From an uncultured bacterium (lineage in GTDB: Bacteria; Acidobacteriota; Aminicenantia; Aminicenantales; Saccharicenantaceae), in assembly GCA_937920515.1 (NCBI GenBank), contig CALEUG010000020.1:62001-126000 (forward strand): 64,000 nt of DNA, given 5' to 3'. Shown here in pieces: positions 24,514-33,685 of this stretch. Every line of letters begins with the position of its first letter. The first letter of the stretch is position 1. A program made the translations under genes and the position numbers. Under the pieces are notes generated by a model. That model ran no database searches, was not told where the DNA came from, and saw only the letters and a list, made by a program, of their open reading frames with translations.

Positions 24514-27150
24514 TCAACGGATAAAGGTGTTGAACAGGAGCTTGAAGGTGCCGTGGGTCTGGGCCCGGTGCTGGGCCCGAAGCCCGATTAAGATTACCTG
24601 CCCATGCCCGTAATTTGCTTCCACCATGGCCGCCTTTTTGCTCAGGTATTTTTCGCCAACCAGCCAGCCGCTCTGGAGAAGCTCCCGCTCGGCGTAGCGA
24701 ACCACGACCCGGTATTTTTCACTGTCGTTTCCGGGCAGAATCTCGTAGGCCGGACTGCTGAAAAACAACACCAGGCCTTTTTCCGGAAGCCCGTAGGCCA
24801 GGGGGTTAAGGTTGTCAAAAGACGCTTTCAGTGTGGAGCCGGGACAGAAAAATTCGTTGGAATCAATGTCGGCCACCGCGTTTCTCAGGCGTAAGCCGAA
24901 CTTTTCGACGGCGAAATTGCCGGCCGCCCCCAGGCAGACCAGCACTCCACCCCTATTTATGAATTCTTTAAGCTTTTCCAGGCCAGCAGGCCCCAGTCCG
25001 CTGCGGTATTCTGGCGGGAAGTTGCCCCGGCGCCTTGAAGTCTCCTCGCCTTCGCCCATGATCATGGCCGTAGAGTCGGCCGGGAGAATCAGCAGGTCTA
25101 TTTTTCTGCTCAGCCGGCCGCTCTTTATGTCTTCGTCCTTGATGGTCAGGTAGGGCAGTTCAAATTTTTCCAGCAGCAACCTGGTCCAGCCCTCCTCCAT
25201 GTTTCCGGTGTAATAGCGCTGGTAAAGGCCAACCCGGAGACGGCGGACCCGGTGAGTACCTTCGGCGGGCAGGGAGTTAAGCGGCCAGAAATCTACCCCG
25301 GTTCTGGAGGCGATGGACTCCAGAACTGCGGAAGGGGCCTGAGGAACGATGAAATCACCAGGGTTCAGCTCATCCGTTTTCAGGTCGGACCTGAGCACCT
25401 GGATTTTATTGTCAAGGAGCAGGCTGACTGCGGTGAAGGAATCGTTGAGTCGACCATCCAGCTTATAACCAGCCGCCCCGACCTGAACCTTTCCGTTTAG
25501 TTTAATCGGTCTGTCTATGAGCTCCAGCCTTGCTTCTGGCAGATTATCCAGCGGGTCAACCCTTACTCCCATGAACTCGGCCATGGTATGGGTGGCCAGG
25601 TCATAGGGACGCTGCGGGCTGCCATCCCTGGAACGGGTCCAGTAATTATCGGGATATATGGTTCGGCCCAGAAGGTTCATTATCAGCCCCCTCTTGGGCT
25701 GGGCCAGGGAAATCAGGAAGGAACCGGCCGGGTAGATAAGACCATCAGCCTGGAGTTCTGAAGCCAGACGATGGATTTCGATTCCGCTCTGCAGCAGAGT
25801 GTTGACCAGCTTGACAGCGGTCAGCCGGTCGTGCTGTTCCGCCGGGATGATGAAAGCCCGGGGTTTTTCTCTGGCCCCGCGCTCCGTCTGCCTGGCAGCT
25901 TTAAGGTAAGAGTTATAAAGCAGGGTCTCCCGGTGACGGGCGGCCAGGTCTAACACCGCCCAGGCCGAGATTTTCTGCTGCTCGACGATGTCCCGCAGTC
26001 GCCACCAGCCGCCTTCCCAGGGATGGGGAAAGTTGCTCTGGGCTTCGTAGGCCGGAAACTGCAACGATCCCGCCCGGAGCTGGTCAGGTTGAATAAAAAG
26101 CGGGCTGGCGAGGCGAGCGCTGGCCGATTCTGTCAGCATACCCACGATATTATGGAAGGGAGTGATCCAGTGCCAGCCGAAATGGCCCCAGCCGGGGAAA
26201 ATGGCGTCGTTAATGACCCCGGTTTTTCCGGCTTCTTCCAGCCGGTAAGCAATGTGACCGCCAAACCAGGCGAGCTCTCGCCACAGGAGCGGGTCGGCAT
26301 AGGGCCGAATCGGGTCGCAGTAAGGTGGAACATAAAACCTGGCCCCGTAGCTTCCCATGTGATGGTGGTCGACGTAAGCCTGGGGCTTCCATTCCTGGTA
26401 GAGTATGCGGGCTGCGTAAATCGATTCCTGGAGGTTAAGGAAATCGCCGTCGCGGTTGTTATCGTGGCCGGCATACTTGTGGTAGAGGTAAGGCAGGGGA
26501 GTGCCTTCGTACTCCGTATCCAGGGTCCTGTAATACCAGTCTGTGACCATTATCTGCCCGTCCGGGTTGAAGCTGGGGATGAGCAGGAAGACCACATTTT
26601 CCAGAATCCTCCGGGTTTCGGCATCATTCCTGGAAAGAAGGTCGTAAGCCAGCTCCGGCGCCATCTGGGTGCCACCGATTTCGTCGGCATGAAGGCTCAT
26701 CGACTGGCAGACGATGGCCTTGCCCTGGCTGATGAGCAACGGGATTTCTTCGGGCCCAACCTGCCTGGGGTCGGAGATCCGCTGATTGATTTCTTTAATC
26801 CTGTCCAGGCGGGACAGGTTTTCGGGCGCAGAAATAATGACCAGAAGGAAGGGCTGGCCCATGGTGGTTGGACCCATGTTGATTACTTTGATTCTGGGAC
26901 TTTCTTTTTCCAGCAGGTAGAAGTATTCGACGATTTTATCCCAGCGGGCGATTTTCCGGTCGGCTCCGAGCTGGAAACCAAAGAAAAATTCGGGCGGAGT
27001 GATTTTATCTTCAATCGATGACTTGGCGGGCCAGGCCGTGGAGGCAACTGAAAGAATCAGGAACAGGAATAAGAACAGCCAGCAGGGAACTGGCCTTTTT
27101 CTCATAGGCTGAATTAATCTTGAGGAACGTTCCTGCAGTTTTAATTTCAT
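24514..27150 (-). CDS. Secreted M14-family zinc carboxypeptidase with C-terminal extension
   Basis: About 878 residues. The hydrophobic core of an export signal is at about 20-40. The M14 catalytic domain covers about 55-400. Zinc ligands are HxxE in 'SLHADEIGG' (about 150) and His in 'YVDHHHMG' (about 255), with 'PSFNPDGQ' between. The remaining 450 residues include a segment resembling class I glutamine amidotransferase-like folds ('GGVLVCLGAAGNFAV'). That arrangement is seen in large bacterial M14 proteins. I chose the second ATG (27150) because GGAGG stands six bases before it and abuts the first ATG. It probably acts on peptides in the periplasm or outside the cell. Confidence 0.85.
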   Translation of the reverse strand: MKLKLQERSSRLIQPMRKRPVPCWLFLFLFLILSVASTAWPAKSSIEDKITPPEFFFGFQLGADRKIARWDKIVEYFYLLEKESPRIKVINMGPTTMGQPFLLVIISAPENLSRLDRIKEINQRISDPRQVGPEEIPLLISQGKAIVCQSMSLHADEIGGTQMAPELAYDLLSRNDAETRRILENVVFLLIPSFNPDGQIMVTDWYYRTLDTEYEGTPLPYLYHKYAGHDNNRDGDFLNLQESIYAARILYQEWKPQAYVDHHHMGSYGARFYVPPYCDPIRPYADPLLWRELAWFGGHIAYRLEEAGKTGVINDAIFPGWGHFGWHWITPFHNIVGMLTESASARLASPLFIQPDQLRAGSLQFPAYEAQSNFPHPWEGGWWRLRDIVEQQKISAWAVLDLAARHRETLLYNSYLKAARQTERGAREKPRAFIIPAEQHDRLTAVKLVNTLLQSGIEIHRLASELQADGLIYPAGSFLISLAQPKRGLIMNLLGRTIYPDNYWTRSRDGSPQRPYDLATHTMAEFMGVRVDPLDNLPEARLELIDRPIKLNGKVQVGAAGYKLDGRLNDSFTAVSLLLDNKIQVLRSDLKTDELNPGDFIVPQAPSAVLESIASRTGVDFWPLNSLPAEGTHRVRRLRVGLYQRYYTGNMEEGWTRLLLEKFELPYLTIKDEDIKSGRLSRKIDLLILPADSTAMIMGEGEETSRRRGNFPPEYRSGLGPAGLEKLKEFINRGGVLVCLGAAGNFAVEKFGLRLRNAVADIDSNEFFCPGSTLKASFDNLNPLAYGLPEKGLVLFFSSPAYEILPGNDSEKYRVVVRYAERELLQSGWLVGEKYLSKKAAMVEANYGHGQVILIGLRAQHRAQTHGTFKLLFNTFIR

Positions 27151-27396
27151 ATCCATCCTCCTCTGAACTTCTATTATCTTTCTTCAGGGCCCGGATGCCA
27201 ACAACTTTTTCTGCGAAGATGACCTGGCTGAAATATTCTTGAAGCTTGAAGGGCGGGAATCGAAATAAATTTTCCCTGGCAGTAACGAATTGAGCCTGGC
27301 CCGCCAGCCAGTTAAGATTTCAGCAGAAGCTGCTGTTAAAAAGCCGGAAAAAAATTAAAGATTGATTTCCGGCCAGATTCCTGAAATGAATTTTAT

Positions 27397-27420
27397 TCCG
27401 GTTGGGGGGGCACAACCGGA
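27397..27420. repeat. 8-bp hairpin TCCGGTTG/CAACCGGA with G-rich loop
   Basis: A perfect 8-base inverted repeat around an eight-base loop of mostly G, in the 394-base gap between the divergent M14 and barrel-protein genes. No T run follows on either strand, so it is not an intrinsic terminator. It may be a protein-binding or structured element. Confidence 0.4.
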
Positions 27421-27448
27421 GTTGGTCAAGCCAGGGACGGAGCGAGGG

Positions 27449-27474
27449 CATTCCATAATATCATTCCATAATAT
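27449..27474 (+). repeat. Perfect tandem duplication of a 13-mer
   Basis: CATTCCATAATAT occurs twice, head to tail, at 27449-27461 and 27462-27474. It sits 15 bases upstream of the -35 box of the barrel-protein gene, where an activator would bind. Apart from this, the hairpin and the promoter, the 27151-27544 gap shows nothing. Confidence 0.7.
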
Positions 27475-27489
27475 TGAAATATTGCTCTG

Positions 27490-27519
27490 GTGAAAATTCG
27501 GACCGGAGTATGTTATAAT
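27490..27519 (+). promoter_or_regulatory. Promoter of the outer-membrane barrel gene
   Basis: A perfect TATAAT (27514-27519) with a weaker -35 GTGAAA (27490-27495) at 18 bases. A weak -35 plus an upstream duplicated motif suggests activator dependence. Confidence 0.55.
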
Positions 27520-27544
27520 AGCACCGGAGTTAAGGAGGGGTTAC

Positions 27545-28186
27545 TTGAAAAAATTCCTGGCAGCTTCCGTTTTTATCCTGGTTATCCTGGCCGGCAGTCA
27601 AACCCGGGCCGGACGGGTTTCGTTCGGGGTCAAGGGCGGACTTAACCTGTCCAATATCTCGGTTTCACCAAAGCCGATGGACGTGGCCGAATTCAAAACG
27701 CTGCCGGGCCTGACCGCGGGAATATTTTTTTCAGTTAACTTCGGGCCGTTTGCCATCCAGCCGGAATTCCTGTATGCCAGGCGCGGGACTGAATATGAGG
27801 CCTACATCGATGACGGTTTCGACAACGTCCGGTGGCATCATGATTACCTGGAAGCCATCCTTTTGCTGAAGTGGTCGATTCTCCGGGCTGGCCCGACCCG
27901 GCCCTTCATTTTAGCCGGCCTGTCCTGTGGCTACCTGAGCAAGGCCACCACGGTCATTTATGATACTGAAGGCCTGGAGGTGGCCCGGGTTGATTCCCGG
28001 GACTATTTCAGGAAGAACGAACTGGCGGCCCTTATCGGCGGAGGCTTTGAATTCAGGGTGCGACTGGCCAAATTCAGCTTAGAAGGGCGTTATCACCTGG
28101 GCCTGTCCAGCGTGGCCCTGACCGGCTACGAGGTTGACCGCATAAAAAATAAAAGCCTGACCATACTGGCCGGCATTTCATTTTAG
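27545..28186 (+). CDS. Outer-membrane beta-barrel protein, PorT-like
   Basis: A 213-residue protein with a signal peptide (about 1-23, ending 'SQTRAG'). The mature part opens with 'VSFGVKGGLNLSNIS', typical of small outer-membrane barrels (OMP_b-brl / PorT-like). Alternating hydrophobic residues continue to a terminal 'AGISF' with the C-terminal Phe expected for Bam-dependent assembly. The start is TTG at 27545, supported by AAGGAGGGG just upstream. The function may be structural or binding; no ligand is indicated. Confidence 0.8.
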   Translation: MKKFLAASVFILVILAGSQTRAGRVSFGVKGGLNLSNISVSPKPMDVAEFKTLPGLTAGIFFSVNFGPFAIQPEFLYARRGTEYEAYIDDGFDNVRWHHDYLEAILLLKWSILRAGPTRPFILAGLSCGYLSKATTVIYDTEGLEVARVDSRDYFRKNELAALIGGGFEFRVRLAKFSLEGRYHLGLSSVALTGYEVDRIKNKSLTILAGISF

Positions 28187-28195
28187 GGGAGATGG

Positions 28196-28269
28196 GGTGA
28201 GTGAGGGGATTCGAACCCCCAACCACCGGATCCACAGTCCGGTGCTCTAACCCTTGAGCTACACTCACC
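28196..28269 (-). tRNA. tRNA-His (anticodon GTG)
   Basis: The acceptor stem is GTGAGTG / CACTCAC, with an encoded extra G at -1 facing discriminator C, the hallmark of tRNA-His. The anticodon stem CCGGA/TCCGG encloses CTGTGGA, giving GTG. The T arm is GGGGG-TTCGAAT-CCCCT. It lies nine bases after the barrel-protein gene, on the opposite strand. Confidence 0.95.
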
Positions 28270-28283
28270 GCGAAGGGATTAGA

Positions 28284-28312
28284 ATTTTCTCATCAAACCT
28301 CCCTCTTGTCAA
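28284..28312 (-). promoter_or_regulatory. tRNA-His promoter
   Basis: On the minus strand: perfect TTGACA (28307-28312), a 17-base spacer and GAAAAT (28284-28289). The mature tRNA begins 14 bases downstream. Confidence 0.55.
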
Positions 28313-28699
28313 CCGGACGGGGTCAAGACATCAGCGACACTCTCAGTCTGGGGTTTTAAGAACAGGATTTTCTTTATGATCGATTACGATAGATTGCCAG
28401 ATAAGACCACTGCACGGCCTAAATGGTAAGCCTCTCCGGGCTGGAGAGATTCAAAATTAAGACTTTTATTTTATAGAGAGCCCGGGATGTTACTGCTGTA
28501 TCTGACCCGACACAACGGGGCTGGCAGCAGTTGCGGTTCATCCAGACGAAACTCCTGGCTGGCGGCTTTAGGTCAGGGCTTCCCGGCAGCTCTGGTCACG
28601 GGTCAGGACAACAGGCTCAGGAGTGTAAAAATGGTAAAAAAGGAAAAAATCATATAACTGACTGGTTGCTGGTTACTCTCTCGGTCAGCTCCGGCCGGC
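28313..28699. other. Gene-free interval
   Basis: 387 bases between the tRNA-His promoter and the 3' end of era. No coding frame with family features and no RNA cloverleaf is visible. The minus strand just after era is T-rich (28640-28660), which may help end the phoH-era transcript, but I see no clear stem. Confidence 0.4.
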
Positions 28700-29695
28700 T
28701 CAACCCTTCTGTTCTTCAATCAGGTCAAGAATTTCTTCGGAATCACGCCACTTTTCCCGTACCCGGACGCTCAGTTCCAGGAAGACCTGGCTCTCCAGGA
28801 TTTCTTCCATTTCCTTCCGGGCTTCGCTGCCAATGGTTTTGATCATGTTTCCCCTGCGGCCGATGATTATGCCCTTGTGATTTTCTTTTTCCACCAGAAT
28901 TTCTGCCTGGAGCCGGACCAGGGGGCGGGCCGGCCTGGCCGGACGCGGTCCTCTGGCCGGCTTTTCCGACAGCTCGGTTCTCTCCATCGAGTGGATGACC
29001 ACAGCCGTGGTGTAGGGGAGTTCTTCCTCCACGTGGTGGAGGAGTTTTTCGCGGATTATTTCAGACAGCAGGAATTTTTCAGACTGGTCGGTGACCTCGT
29101 CTTCGCCAAAAATTTTGTCTGCTACCGGCAGGTAGTCGTAAATCAGGTCTTCCAGCCGGTCGAGGTTATCGCCTTTCAGGGCGGAGACGGGCACGATTTC
29201 CTTGAACGGCAGCAGGTCCTTGTAGCCGTCTATGATCAGAAGAATGTTTTCCTTCTTGACCAGGTCCACCTTGTTGATGAGCAGAAAGATCGGCCTGGTG
29301 ACGTTCTTGAGGATATCCAGGACATACTGGTCGCCGTGTCCGAACTTCTTGCTGGCATCGATCATCAGCAGCAGCAGGTCGGCCGTTTCCAGCGAGGAGT
29401 GAACGTAGTTCATCATCCGCCGGTTCATCAGGTGCAGGGGTTTGTGCACCCCGGGGTTGTCGACGAAGACGATCTGGCCGCGGTCGGTGGTCTTGATGCC
29501 CAGGAGGCTGACCCGGGTGGTCTGCGGCTTGTCGGAGACAATGGCAATCTTCTGACCGATCAGGCTGTTGACCAGGGTGGACTTGCCCACGTTGGGCCGG
29601 CCAATCAGGGCCACGTAACCGGCCCGGTAGTTTTTCTTTTTTCCGGTTTGCTTTCTGCTGGCCACCTCATCCCTCTTTTTCAGTCTGATTGTCAT
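28700..29695 (-). CDS. era: GTPase Era
   Basis: A 331-residue ribosome-assembly GTPase that binds the 16S rRNA 3' end. G1 is 'GRPNVGKST', G3 'DNPGVH', G4 'NKVD' and G5 'SALKG'. The C-terminal KH domain contains 'GIIIGRRGNMIKTIGSEAR'. It is longer than the usual 300 residues: a basic N-terminal tail of about 25 residues and a Pro/Ala/Arg-rich insert ('KPARGPRPARPARP', about 250) just before the KH strand. The ATG at 29695 overlaps the corC stop by 29 bases. A GTG at 29665, right after the corC stop and behind GAGGG, is an alternative start. Confidence 0.96.
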   Translation of the reverse strand: MTIRLKKRDEVASRKQTGKKKNYRAGYVALIGRPNVGKSTLVNSLIGQKIAIVSDKPQTTRVSLLGIKTTDRGQIVFVDNPGVHKPLHLMNRRMMNYVHSSLETADLLLLMIDASKKFGHGDQYVLDILKNVTRPIFLLINKVDLVKKENILLIIDGYKDLLPFKEIVPVSALKGDNLDRLEDLIYDYLPVADKIFGEDEVTDQSEKFLLSEIIREKLLHHVEEELPYTTAVVIHSMERTELSEKPARGPRPARPARPLVRLQAEILVEKENHKGIIIGRRGNMIKTIGSEARKEMEEILESQVFLELSVRVREKWRDSEEILDLIEEQKG

Positions 29696-30920
29696 CTCGC
29701 TTCCGGGTCAGCCTGACCTTCCTGATGCTCTTGTCGTCAACTTCCAGAATTTCAAAACTCAGGCCGGCCAGCTCCAGTTTCTCACCGGGACGCGGCAGCC
29801 GGCCCAGGTGCTGCTGGAGCAAGCCGTTTACGGTCAGCAGGTTTTCTTCCGATAGCTCGCTGCCCAGCAGCTCTTCCAGCTCCTCCACCTCGGTTTCGCC
29901 CTGGACCAGGTAGGTGTCGGGCTTTTCGGCCACTATTTGCGGTTCCTCTATGTCGTATTCATCCTGGATTTCTCCGACTATTTCTTCCAGCAGGTCCTCC
30001 ATGGTTACCAGCCCGGAAACTCCGCCGTACTCGTCGATCACGATGGCCAGTTTCTGCTTGACCTTTTTGAATTCCTTCAGCAGCCTTTTGACGGCCATGG
30101 TCTCCGGCACGAATATCACCGGCCTCACCAGGAAGTCTATCCTGCGCCCGGCCTGCTGCTGGTCGCTGAATTCCAGCAGGTCCTTGGCCATGACTACGCC
30201 CTGGATGTTGTCCAGGCGTTCACGGTAGACCGGAATTCTTGAATATTTTTCCCGGACGAAGACTTCCTTAAGCTGGCCCAGGCTGGTTGTAATCTCCACG
30301 GCCACCATCCGGCTCCGGGGAGTCATGATTTCCCGGACCATCTGGTCTCCGAATTCCACCACACCCCTCAGCAGTTCATTCTGATCCTTCTCGATGATGC
30401 CCTCTTCGGTGGCCTCGTCGATGAAGGTTTCAATTTCTTCCTCGGTGGTTTCGTGTGTTCTCCAGGCAGCCTGACGCTCTTCCTCTTTCTTCAGGAAAAA
30501 ACGCGGCAGGAGAAGCAACGGGTAGAGCAGGAACTTGACCGGCATCAGAACCGGCAGAAAGAATTTCAAATTCTTTTCTCCGAGGGCCAGCAGGAGCAAT
30601 CTGGGAAGATAGTCATAAAAGAGCAGGTACAGTGCCAGGAACAGCAGAAAGGCCCAGAAAGGCCAGCCGCTCAGGCCGGGGAAAACCAGGCAGGTGTAAA
30701 TCACGAAGGCCAGCAGGAAGGCGACCCGCCCATAATCTATGGCAATCTTGAGCTGGTCGTAGTGGTCGAGGATTTCTTCTTTCAGGGGACTGTTTTCTTC
30801 CAGTATCCTGGAGAAACCTATCCTGGAGTAAGAGGAGAAAACCACGTGCAGGAAAGACAGGATAAAGGTCAGCAGAAAACTGAGTATCAGGCCGACCAGA
30901 AAGAAATCCGACTGGCTCAT
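29667..30920 (-). CDS. CNNM/CorC-type membrane protein with CBS pair
   Basis: A 417-residue protein of the HlyC/CorC group, linked to Mg/Co efflux or membrane ion handling. The N-terminal CNNM-like transmembrane region (about 1-150) has four hydrophobic segments. Two CBS domains (about 200-325) include 'REIMTPRSRMVAVE', 'YSRIPVYRERLDNIQG' and 'VIDEYGGVSGLVTMEDLLEEI'. A CorC_HlyC C-terminal domain follows ('VNGLLQQHLGRLPRPGE'). It sits between ybeY and era, a widely conserved order. The name 'hemolysin' for this family is historical. Confidence 0.93.
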   Translation of the reverse strand: MSQSDFFLVGLILSFLLTFILSFLHVVFSSYSRIGFSRILEENSPLKEEILDHYDQLKIAIDYGRVAFLLAFVIYTCLVFPGLSGWPFWAFLLFLALYLLFYDYLPRLLLLALGEKNLKFFLPVLMPVKFLLYPLLLLPRFFLKKEEERQAAWRTHETTEEEIETFIDEATEEGIIEKDQNELLRGVVEFGDQMVREIMTPRSRMVAVEITTSLGQLKEVFVREKYSRIPVYRERLDNIQGVVMAKDLLEFSDQQQAGRRIDFLVRPVIFVPETMAVKRLLKEFKKVKQKLAIVIDEYGGVSGLVTMEDLLEEIVGEIQDEYDIEEPQIVAEKPDTYLVQGETEVEELEELLGSELSEENLLTVNGLLQQHLGRLPRPGEKLELAGLSFEILEVDDKSIRKVRLTRKRDDNQTEKEG

Positions 30921-30924
30921 GGTC

Positions 30925-31356
30925 TTAGCCGTTGTCCGTCCTGTAATTTTTTAGAAAGCGGGGACGCACCCTGTCTTCTTCTTCCTCCATCCCCCGAAAG
31001 TGCTCAAAACCCAGGAGATGAAGAAAGCCGTGAATGGTCAGGATTTCGATTTCCCGCAGCAGGGTATGTCCCTGTTTCCGGGCCTGCTTTCGGGCCACTT
31101 CCGGGCAGATGATGATGTCTCCCAGGTAGAATTTCCCATCCGGTCCATTTTCCTTCAGGCTGAAGCTCAGGACATCGGTCGGGCGGTCCTTATGACGGTA
31201 TTTCCGGTTCAGGGAACGGATGGCCCGGGGCCCGACCAAAGTCAGGACCACCTCGGCCCCTTCCACCCGGTAGTGCCGGCAGAGTTGCTGCAGCAGGCCC
31301 TTAAGTCTTTTCGGTGGGACCGGGTTTTTCTTCAGTTTGTTTATTATTGCGACCAT
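30925..31356 (-). CDS. ybeY: Endoribonuclease YbeY
   Basis: A 143-residue metallo-RNase acting in 16S rRNA 3' maturation and ribosome quality control. The zinc-binding motif 'HGFLHLLGFEHF' (about residue 108) supplies three histidines. 'LNRKYRHKDRPTDVLSF' is the conserved central segment. Its first 18 or so codons overlap the 3' end of pgpH by 56 bases in another frame. The overlap suggests tight translational coupling. Confidence 0.95.
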   Translation of the reverse strand: MVAIINKLKKNPVPPKRLKGLLQQLCRHYRVEGAEVVLTLVGPRAIRSLNRKYRHKDRPTDVLSFSLKENGPDGKFYLGDIIICPEVARKQARKQGHTLLREIEILTIHGFLHLLGFEHFRGMEEEEDRVRPRFLKNYRTDNG

Positions 31357-33679
31357 TGTCCTTTTTATTTTCCTCTTTCTTTTCTATCTTTTTTTCAAAA
31401 TCGAAACCGGGATACTTGGGCCGGGGGTGATAGATGGCATCCAGGGTGACCAGGAAAGAATTGGCGATGACCCGCAGGTCCTTGAGGGAAAAGCCGCAAT
31501 CATCAAGCTGCCCGTCCTGAAGGTGGGTGTTGAAAATTTCAGTGATAACCCGCTTGAGGTTCTGCCTGGTGGGGGAGCGCAGGCTGCGGGCGGCGGCTTC
31601 CACCGAGTCGGCCAGGAGAATCAAGCCGGCCTCTTTGCTTTTCGGGGTTGGGCCCTGGTAACGGTAATCCTCGGCCTCGATCTTGTGCAGCTCCGGGTCG
31701 TATTTCTCCTTGGCTTTCTGGAAGAAATAGCGAACTATGGAGGTGCCATGGTGCTGGGCAATCAGGTCGGTCACCTGGCGGGGCAGCTTCAGCTTGCGGG
31801 CCAGGTCGATTCCGTCCTTGACATGGTTGACGATGACCAGGGTGCTGAGCGATGGAGTCAGCTCCCGGTGGACATCGAAGGGGGAAGTCTGGTTCTCGCT
31901 GAAATACTCTGGTCGCTTAACCTTGCCGATGTCATGGTAAAGGCCGCCGGCCTTGACCAGCATTCCGTTGGCGTTGATTTTTTCGGCGGCTTTTTCGGCC
32001 AGCGTGGCCACGATCAGGGAATGGTGGTAGGTGCCCGGGGCCTCCAGGGCCAGCTGCCTGAAAATCGGCAGGTCGGAGTTGGTCAGCTCGTGCAGCTTGG
32101 TGGCGGTGACAAACCCGAAGGCAGTTTCAAAAACCGGAATCAGAACAAAGGCAATGGCGGCGCTGACCAGCCCGCCGAAGATAGCACTGAACAGCTCGGT
32201 GGCCAGGCCGGTCAGGTCGGAAAAGGTCTGCCTGACCAGATGAAAGATCAGGACCATGATGACCTGGAAGGGAGCCAGCACCATCAAGCCGGTCTTGAGG
32301 ATGGAGCTGCGGCTGGAAGCCAGGTAATATCTGAGGCCGTAGATGGCAGAGATACCCCCCAGCAACACAAAGAGCACCAGGAAGTAATCCCCGCTGAGCA
32401 GGTATCCGGCCAGCAGGCTGTTGATGACGCAGTAGATGGCGGCGATTTCGCTTCTGGTCAGAAGGGCAAAGATGAATGTTCCGAACTGGAAGGGAAAGCC
32501 GAAGGTCAGGGTTTCTTTATCAACGTTGATGACCGAGATGGAAGTGCCCAGGGCCTCGGCTATGAACAGGCTGGCCTTGTAGGCCACGAAACCAAAAAAC
32601 AGAGTCAGACCCATCATCTGCAGCAGGCGGAGCTGTTGTTCATCCCCGGTAACGTAGACGATGAAATTCCAGATGAAAAAGAAAATGATGGAGTACAGGA
32701 CCAGCAGCCCGGCGAAATTTATCAGCCAGTGCGGCTGGCTGCTTATTCTCTGGTTGATTATGGCAATCTGCCTGATGACCTCGGGCGTGGCCTCGTCGCC
32801 CTTTCTGATAATGACCTTTCCTTTTTTTATGGTGTAATAGACCGGTTCCACCTGGTTTCTGGCTTTAAGCCTGCGGATTTCCGTTTCCGGAGCGTCATAA
32901 TTGATGGTCGGCGCCAGGAAAACCGGGGCCAGAGCCTTCAGCAGGTTTCTGGTGCGGGTCGGAAGCTCAAGACTGTTGATCTCCGAGGCCAGCAGTGTCC
33001 GGGCTTCCCTCAGCTCCAGTATTTCGGCCGCCTTGACCAGCTTTTCTTCCTTACCCCGCACTATCAGCAGGCCTTTCTCTGGTTCGCCATGGCTGAGCAG
33101 ACTTCGTGACAGAATGATTTCCCTGGACAGAACCGGGACCAGGATTTCAGCCAGCAGCTGCTCCAGTTCCTGTGGAAACCGGAGTCTGGCCAGGTTGCTG
33201 AGGGTGGCTTCGTCAATGTCCAGGCCAAGGTTTTCAGACAGGTTCTTCTGCAGGTCTTTCAGGCTGAGGGGCGGAGTTGAGTTCTGCCAGACCCGGCCGC
33301 TCTCAAAAAACTGCCTGATTTTTTCGCGGGTCACGGTTACTATCTTCTGGTTATAAAAATAGACGGGAGGAATCGTGGACTCGGCCTGTTCCCGGCGCCG
33401 CTCGGTGGCCTGACTGTCCTCGACGGTCAGTTCCAGGGGCGAGATTATGTCCTTGCTGGCTATTTCTCCGGGCCTGATGGAAGGAAGGGGCCTGGCCGGG
33501 AAATAGGAAATGAAAAAGGAGATTATGGTCGCGAAAACAATTATGTAAAAGACTGGACTCTGGATTATTTTTTTATACCAGGCCACTTTTCCCTGCGGAC
33601 CGGCTTCCTTTTTTTTCCGGAGCGGAAAAATTTCTTCGCTCTTGAATAGCCGGAACTTGCGGAACTGGATGGTTTTCAT
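31301..33679 (-). CDS. pgpH: 7TM-HD phosphohydrolase, PgpH-type c-di-AMP phosphodiesterase family
   Basis: A 792-residue membrane protein. One N-terminal helix (about 37-55) is followed by a 7TMR-HDED extracellular region to about 300. Seven membrane helices (about 300-510) precede a cytoplasmic HD domain. Its metal residues are in 'GGLYHDIGKVKRPEYF' (about 580) and 'HHGTSIVRYF'. PgpH proteins hydrolyse the second messenger c-di-AMP in Listeria and others; whether that is the substrate here is inference. The C-terminal 25 residues are very charged (Lys, Glu, Asn) and are encoded in the part overlapping ybeY. Confidence 0.92.
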   Translation of the reverse strand: MKTIQFRKFRLFKSEEIFPLRKKKEAGPQGKVAWYKKIIQSPVFYIIVFATIISFFISYFPARPLPSIRPGEIASKDIISPLELTVEDSQATERRREQAESTIPPVYFYNQKIVTVTREKIRQFFESGRVWQNSTPPLSLKDLQKNLSENLGLDIDEATLSNLARLRFPQELEQLLAEILVPVLSREIILSRSLLSHGEPEKGLLIVRGKEEKLVKAAEILELREARTLLASEINSLELPTRTRNLLKALAPVFLAPTINYDAPETEIRRLKARNQVEPVYYTIKKGKVIIRKGDEATPEVIRQIAIINQRISSQPHWLINFAGLLVLYSIIFFFIWNFIVYVTGDEQQLRLLQMMGLTLFFGFVAYKASLFIAEALGTSISVINVDKETLTFGFPFQFGTFIFALLTRSEIAAIYCVINSLLAGYLLSGDYFLVLFVLLGGISAIYGLRYYLASSRSSILKTGLMVLAPFQVIMVLIFHLVRQTFSDLTGLATELFSAIFGGLVSAAIAFVLIPVFETAFGFVTATKLHELTNSDLPIFRQLALEAPGTYHHSLIVATLAEKAAEKINANGMLVKAGGLYHDIGKVKRPEYFSENQTSPFDVHRELTPSLSTLVIVNHVKDGIDLARKLKLPRQVTDLIAQHHGTSIVRYFFQKAKEKYDPELHKIEAEDYRYQGPTPKSKEAGLILLADSVEAAARSLRSPTRQNLKRVITEIFNTHLQDGQLDDCGFSLKDLRVIANSFLVTLDAIYHPRPKYPGFDFEKKIEKKEENKKDNGRNNKQTEEKPGPTEKT

Positions 33680-33685
33680 CTGGAA

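Noticed and set aside
24382-24591. 69-codon plus-strand frame overlapping the end of the M14 gene
   Set aside because: Second half is antisense to the M14 C-terminus and the first half has no ribosome site or motif.
28074-28268. Open frame of 64 codons over tRNA-His
   Set aside because: It covers the tRNA on the same strand and the antisense of the barrel-protein gene; not a real protein.
31337-33109. 590-codon plus-strand frame inside pgpH
   Set aside because: Antisense shadow of a gene with a clear HD domain.
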